A stretch of 64,000 nucleotides of DNA from Streptacidiphilus pinicola. GTDB lineage: Bacteria; Actinomycetota; Actinomycetes; Streptomycetales; Streptomycetaceae. Shown here piece by piece: positions 60,413 to 64,000 of this stretch (the first letter of the stretch is position 1; the number at the start of each line of letters is the position of its first letter). The translations under genes were made by a program, and so were the position numbers. The stretch spans positions 1 through 64,000 of the forward strand of contig NZ_QKYN01000127.1 in the NCBI RefSeq assembly GCF_003258295.1. Direction: 5' to 3'. Below the pieces are notes generated by a model. That model was not told where the DNA came from, made no database searches, and worked only from the letters and a program-made list of their open reading frames with translations.

Positions 60413-62170
60413 TCACTTACCGTCGGACGTACCGAGAGCGGAGAAGTCGAGCATCCCCAGCTCCTGGTTGAACATGACGTTGGTCAGACGCGGGTTGTAG
60501 TAGTTGAGCGACTGCTCGACGACACCCGGGAAGTACAGCGCCAGGTCCATGACGCGGTGGTTGATCTTGGTGTAGTCGGCAGCGGCCGTCGCCGGGTCGC
60601 TCGCCTTGGCGGCGTCGTCGATCCAGCCGTTGATCTGCGGGTCGTTGATCTCGGAGTAGTTGTTGTTGCCGGACTTCGAGATCAGGCGGCCGTCGATCAG
60701 GACGGACAGCATGCCGGAACCGGTCGGGTAGTCGGAACCCCAGCCGAAGACGTTCAGGCCGATGCTGTTGCTGTGCATCCAGTCGGGCGAACCGACGGTG
60801 GAGCCGGACTGCGAACCGTCGTACTGCTTGATGTCGGCGGTGACGCCGATCGCCTTCAGCGCGGCCTGGGCGGCGACGGCCTGCTTGACGTCCTTCGGGC
60901 TGGTGGAGCGAGCCGCGATGGTGGTCGAGAAGCCGTTCGGCTTACCGCACTTGGCGAGCTCGGCCTTGGCCTGGGTGACCTGCGACTGACCGGCGGCCAG
61001 GTTGTACGGGTCGTAGTTGTCCGAGCCCGGGATCGCCGGCGGCAGCATGTTGGTGGCCAGCTGGCCCGCCCACTTGCCACCACGCGCGGTCTGCTGGTCG
61101 GTGCCGGAGATCGCGTACTCGACGGCCTTGCGGCAGTCGACGTTGTCGAACGGCGCGACCTTGGTCTGGATGGAGATGTAACGGATCGTCGCGGCGGGCG
61201 CGTCGACCGTGTCGGCCTTCAGCGACGGCGTGGTCAGGATCTTGCCCTGAGCAGCCGTCTGGACACCACGCTGGGCGGCGTCGACGTCGATGGAGCCGTC
61301 GAGGAGGCGGCTGTCCAGGTCGTCGGCGTTGGTGGTCACCGTGAAGGTGATCTTGTCCGGCAGCGCCGAGTGCAGGGAGTCGGTCGACTTGTCCCAGTAC
61401 TTGTTGCGAACCATGTCGAAGCCCTTGTTGGCGACATAGTTCTCGATGACGTACGGGCCGGTCGAGAGCGGGTGCTTGGCGTAGTTCGCGCCGTCGTCCT
61501 TCGCCTGCTCGATCGGGGACGCGCCACCCATGGCCAGGTGGTACAGGAAGTCCGAGTTGGCCTGCTGCAGGTTGAAGACGATCGTGCTGTCGTCCGGCGT
61601 CTGGACGGACTTCAGGCCCTGCGGGTCCTTGTCCTTGTACGGGCCGGGGTACTTCTGGCCCTCGTCCAGGTCGGAGATCAGGTAGATCGGGCCGTTCGGC
61701 AGGACGTCCTGCGCGAAGACGCGCTCGATGCCGTACTTGATGTCCTTCGAGGTCACCGGGGTGCCGTCGGAGAACTTGATGCCGGACTTGAGCTTGAAGG
61801 TGTAGGTCTTGCCGTCGTTGGTGACGGTCGGCATGGCCGACGCCAGGTCGGGCTGCAGCTGCAGACCGGCGGCACCCGGCTTGGAGGGGTAACCCACCAG
61901 CGAGCGGACGTAGAAGCGCTGCAGGTCCCAGACGAAGGCGTAGTAGCCGATCGCGGGGTCGAGGGAGTCGACGTCCTGCGTGCTCCAGAGCTTCAGCGTG
62001 CCACCGGGCTTGGTGGACGGGTTCACGATGCTGGTCGCAGCGGCGTTGAAGGTCGAGCCGCCATTGCCGCCACCGCCGGTGGTGGACTTGGAGCTGCTGC
62101 AGGCCGAGGTGGTCAGCGCCAGGGCGCCCACCACCGCAACGGCGGCCAGCGCCTTGTTGCGTGTAATCAC
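60413..62170 (-). CDS. Oligopeptide/dipeptide ABC transporter substrate-binding lipoprotein
   Basis: 585 residues of the SBP_bac_5 family. Signal peptide with lipobox TSAC (Cys about residue 23), a Ser/Gly-rich linker, then DVDSLDPAIGYYAF and the typical GIKFSDGTPVTSKDIKYGIER. GTG 62170 with GGAGG 11 bases upstream. It captures peptides (or other ligands of this family) for the permeases. It lies between the two permease genes, which is less usual than at the front of the operon. Confidence 0.93.
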   Translation of the reverse strand: MITRNKALAAVAVVGALALTTSACSSSKSTTGGGGNGGSTFNAAATSIVNPSTKPGGTLKLWSTQDVDSLDPAIGYYAFVWDLQRFYVRSLVGYPSKPGAAGLQLQPDLASAMPTVTNDGKTYTFKLKSGIKFSDGTPVTSKDIKYGIERVFAQDVLPNGPIYLISDLDEGQKYPGPYKDKDPQGLKSVQTPDDSTIVFNLQQANSDFLYHLAMGGASPIEQAKDDGANYAKHPLSTGPYVIENYVANKGFDMVRNKYWDKSTDSLHSALPDKITFTVTTNADDLDSRLLDGSIDVDAAQRGVQTAAQGKILTTPSLKADTVDAPAATIRYISIQTKVAPFDNVDCRKAVEYAISGTDQQTARGGKWAGQLATNMLPPAIPGSDNYDPYNLAAGQSQVTQAKAELAKCGKPNGFSTTIAARSTSPKDVKQAVAAQAALKAIGVTADIKQYDGSQSGSTVGSPDWMHSNSIGLNVFGWGSDYPTGSGMLSVLIDGRLISKSGNNNYSEINDPQINGWIDDAAKASDPATAAADYTKINHRVMDLALYFPGVVEQSLNYYNPRLTNVMFNQELGMLDFSALGTSDGK

Positions 62171-62282
62171 TTTGGTGTCAACCTCCGAGAGTGCCCAGTG
62201 CCCAAGGTGCGGGCCCTGGCTGACTGATGGACGAGCCGCTGCTCTCCACCGGTGAGTGGACGGCGCTGGTGGCCGCCACGGT

Positions 62283-63281
62283 CTAGTTGCCCTTCGGGTC
62301 GAGCGCGTCGCGCAGCCCGTCGCCGAAGAGGTTGAAGGAGAGCACGGTGATGAAGATCGCCAGACCAGGGATGACCATGTAGGTCGGGTCCACCGTGTAG
62401 TACTGGATCGAGTCGGAGAGCATCTGGCCCCAGGACGGGGTCGGAGGCTTGACACCGACGCCGAGGAAGCTGAGCGCGGCCTCGTTGAGGATGTTGGTCG
62501 GGATCATCAGCGTCGTGTAGACGAGGATCGGCGCGACCAGGTTCGGCAGCAGCTCCTTGAACAGGATGTGCACGCTGCCGCCGCCGAGGCTGCGGGCCGC
62601 CTCGACGAACTCACGCTCACGCAGCGACAGTGCCTGACCGCGGACGATGCGGCCGATGTAGGGCCAGCCGAAGAAGCCGATGACGAAGATCAGCACGAGG
62701 ATGCGCGGACCACTGCCGGACAGACCGAACAGCTTGTCCGGCATGACCGAGAGCAGCGCGATGGAGAACAGCAGCTGCGGGAAGGCCAGCAGGATGTCCA
62801 TGACCCGGCTGATCACCGAGTCGACCCAGCCGCCGAAGAAGCCGGCCGCCATACCGGCGACGACGCCGATGATGACCGCGAGCAGCGCGGAGCCGAAGGC
62901 GACGATCAGCGAGATCTGCGCGCCGTAGACGACGCGGGAGAAGAGGTCGCGGCCGGAGATCGGGTCGATGCCGAGCAGGTGCGTGGAGCTCATACCGCCG
63001 AACGAGCCTGCGGGCGTACCGATCCCGAGCGAGGCGTCCAGCAGGTTGGTGTGGAAGGTGTCCGGGTCCTGACCGACCAGCGCACAGAGCACCGGTGCGA
63101 GGATTCCGACCAGGATCAGCAGGATCACCACGATGCCGCCGCCGAGGGCGACCTTGTCCTTCTTCAGACGGTTCCAGGCGATCCGCCCTGGAGAACGTCC
63201 AGTGATCTTGGCGCTCTCGGGAACCTGGTCAGCTGGAACCTCCAGTGTCGCGGTCCCGGAGTCGTGGAGTGGCGCAGTCAT
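62283..63281 (-). CDS. Oligopeptide/dipeptide ABC transporter permease (OppC/DppC type)
   Basis: 332 residues. A cytoplasmic N-terminus of about 45 residues with RIAWNRLKKDKVALGG, the OppC_N helix, five further helices and the EAA loop FVEAARSLGGGSVHILFKELLPN shown by EAARSLG. ATG 63281 begins MTAPLHDSG; the frame is open to 63344. It is the first gene of the transporter unit, 112 bases upstream of the binding-protein gene. Confidence 0.94.
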   Translation of the reverse strand: MTAPLHDSGTATLEVPADQVPESAKITGRSPGRIAWNRLKKDKVALGGGIVVILLILVGILAPVLCALVGQDPDTFHTNLLDASLGIGTPAGSFGGMSSTHLLGIDPISGRDLFSRVVYGAQISLIVAFGSALLAVIIGVVAGMAAGFFGGWVDSVISRVMDILLAFPQLLFSIALLSVMPDKLFGLSGSGPRILVLIFVIGFFGWPYIGRIVRGQALSLREREFVEAARSLGGGSVHILFKELLPNLVAPILVYTTLMIPTNILNEAALSFLGVGVKPPTPSWGQMLSDSIQYYTVDPTYMVIPGLAIFITVLSFNLFGDGLRDALDPKGN

Positions 63282-63770
63282 ATGGAGAAGACCCCCAAGC
63301 CGGTGGTGACCGGCACACGGTGCCCGGCCGACCGGCCAGGACACGCTCCGGGTTAAGGAGCGCTCCGAAGGACGCGGTCGCAGTTCACGAGTGGTGCCAA
63401 GTGCTGTGCGGAAAGCTGAAGTACGCGGTGATGCGGTGAAGCCGTGGTTCTACGTGCGGGAGCCGCCGATGGGTTCTCCCGGTGAGGGTGGTACCGGGAT
63501 TCCGTCGGCGACGGGGCCGAACCGACCCCTGGCCGCCGCGGCTTGTTGCAGAACTCTTCATCAATCCCGCGCCGGGGGGAAAGACCCGCCGGGCAATGGT
63601 TTCCTAACCGTGACCTGCGTCGATGCAAAGCCGCAACCTGCGAATACGCCGATTCACGGGCGTCAGGACAGTCCCTCGACCATCCAGGAGCCGCCTGGTG
63701 CAACGCGCGTAGAACGAATCCTCGCAGGTCAGGGCCTCAGATGACACCACTGCGGGAAGTGTCAGCGTTG
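63282..63770. other. Non-coding region upstream of transporter operon
   Basis: Nearly 490 bases with no supported gene. Short open frames occur on both strands but lack ribosome sites and family-like sequence. The middle part (about 63550-63720) is less GC-rich than coding DNA and probably holds the promoter of the transporter operon and the 3' region of the SseB-like gene. I see no convincing -35/-10 pair or palindrome. Confidence 0.4.
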
Positions 63771-64000
63771 TCAGCCACGCTCGTAAAAGGGCGGAACGCG
63801 CACCGTCATCCAGGACGCAACCTGGTCATAAGGGTCGGCAAGTGCAACCGTCGAGATCGGAAGTCCCTGCGGTGCATAGGGCAATGCCTGCCGCATCATG
63901 CGATGAATGGACGCAACGGATGAATCGGACGAATCGGTGATATCCAGACCAATGGCGACATAGGGTTCACCGTGTGACGGTTCCACCCAGGCCCGGCGCA
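63771..64000 (-). CDS. SseB-like protein, C-terminal part (5' end outside window)
   Basis: The minus-strand frame is open from the window edge to TGA 63771, giving 75 residues. The sequence WVEPSHGEPYVAIGLDI, then SIHRMMRQALPYAP and DQVASWMTVRVPPFYERG resembles the C-terminal domain of the enhanced-serine-sensitivity protein SseB family, which ends in a W-x(5)-EPFY-like pattern. This call rests on a small fragment; the role of SseB is poorly known. Confidence 0.5.
   Translation of the reverse strand, partial: RRAWVEPSHGEPYVAIGLDITDSSDSSVASIHRMMRQALPYAPQGLPISTVALADPYDQVASWMTVRVPPFYERG

Noticed and set aside
63353-63744. Overlapping short frames on both strands in the gap before the SseB-like gene
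   Set aside because: No Shine-Dalgarno sequence, no GC3 coding pattern and no recognisable domain.

Overview
The window is chromosomal DNA of a high-GC actinomycete, almost certainly a member of the Streptomycetaceae (Streptomyces, Kitasatospora or Streptacidiphilus). The reasons are the strong G/C preference at third codon positions, frequent GTG starts, two conservons (cvn operons), a large LuxR-type ATPase regulator, c-di-GMP proteins placed as in Streptomyces, and a gene order running from cvn through cimA/ilvE/leuB, serA/ilvCNB, gatBAC, ligA and mnmA to an opp-type transporter that matches the Streptomyces core chromosome. No tRNA, rRNA, IS element, prophage or CRISPR array was found.

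Layout. 1-6810: two tandem conservons, the first entering from outside the window (cvnB' C D) and the second complete (cvnA B C D). 6869-11012: branched-chain amino acid genes cimA, ilvE and leuB on the minus strand, with a leader-peptide attenuator before cimA. 11246-20426: a plus-strand set for surface glycoconjugates (exported PIG-L deacetylase, YfhO-type protein, GtrB, GtrA, GT39 and an acyltransferase). 20445-22205: a 50-residue ORF, a DUF2461 protein and a methyltransferase. 22313-27734: serA, ilvC, ilvN and ilvB on the minus strand, with a second classical leader-peptide attenuator before ilvB. 27994-35332: a membrane GGDEF protein with a degenerate EAL domain, a 2-hydroxyacid dehydrogenase, a LAL regulator and a 56-residue ORF. 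35520-39099: gatB, a 79-residue membrane ORF, gatA and gatC.

39200-41898 is a compact lasso-peptide cluster (precursor, cyclase, RRE protein, leader peptidase). Its predicted core, GGWGNVPDWFFNMIY, shares the block PDWFFN with the endothelin-receptor antagonist RES-701 but would have an eight-residue rather than nine-residue ring. It sits between gatC and a second, apparently catalytically intact GGDEF-EAL protein (RmdB-like) and has no transporter of its own. Just beyond, 43780-46269, is a truncated Rhs gene carrying a C-terminal toxin-like domain, followed by an overlapping HEAT-like gene that may encode its immunity protein.

46299-56814: ligA, a MetE-core protein, an SDR, a two-RCK membrane protein, a LOG-family protein, mnmA and a cysteine desulfurase (together the tRNA 2-thiolation pair), an IclR regulator and a TRIC-type channel. 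56858-63281: a five-gene oligopeptide/dipeptide ABC transporter on the minus strand. 63771-64000: the 3' end of an SseB-like gene.

The lasso cluster is the most novel element. Next are the two BCAA attenuators (the cimA one less well known) and the Rhs-tip/HEAT pair.
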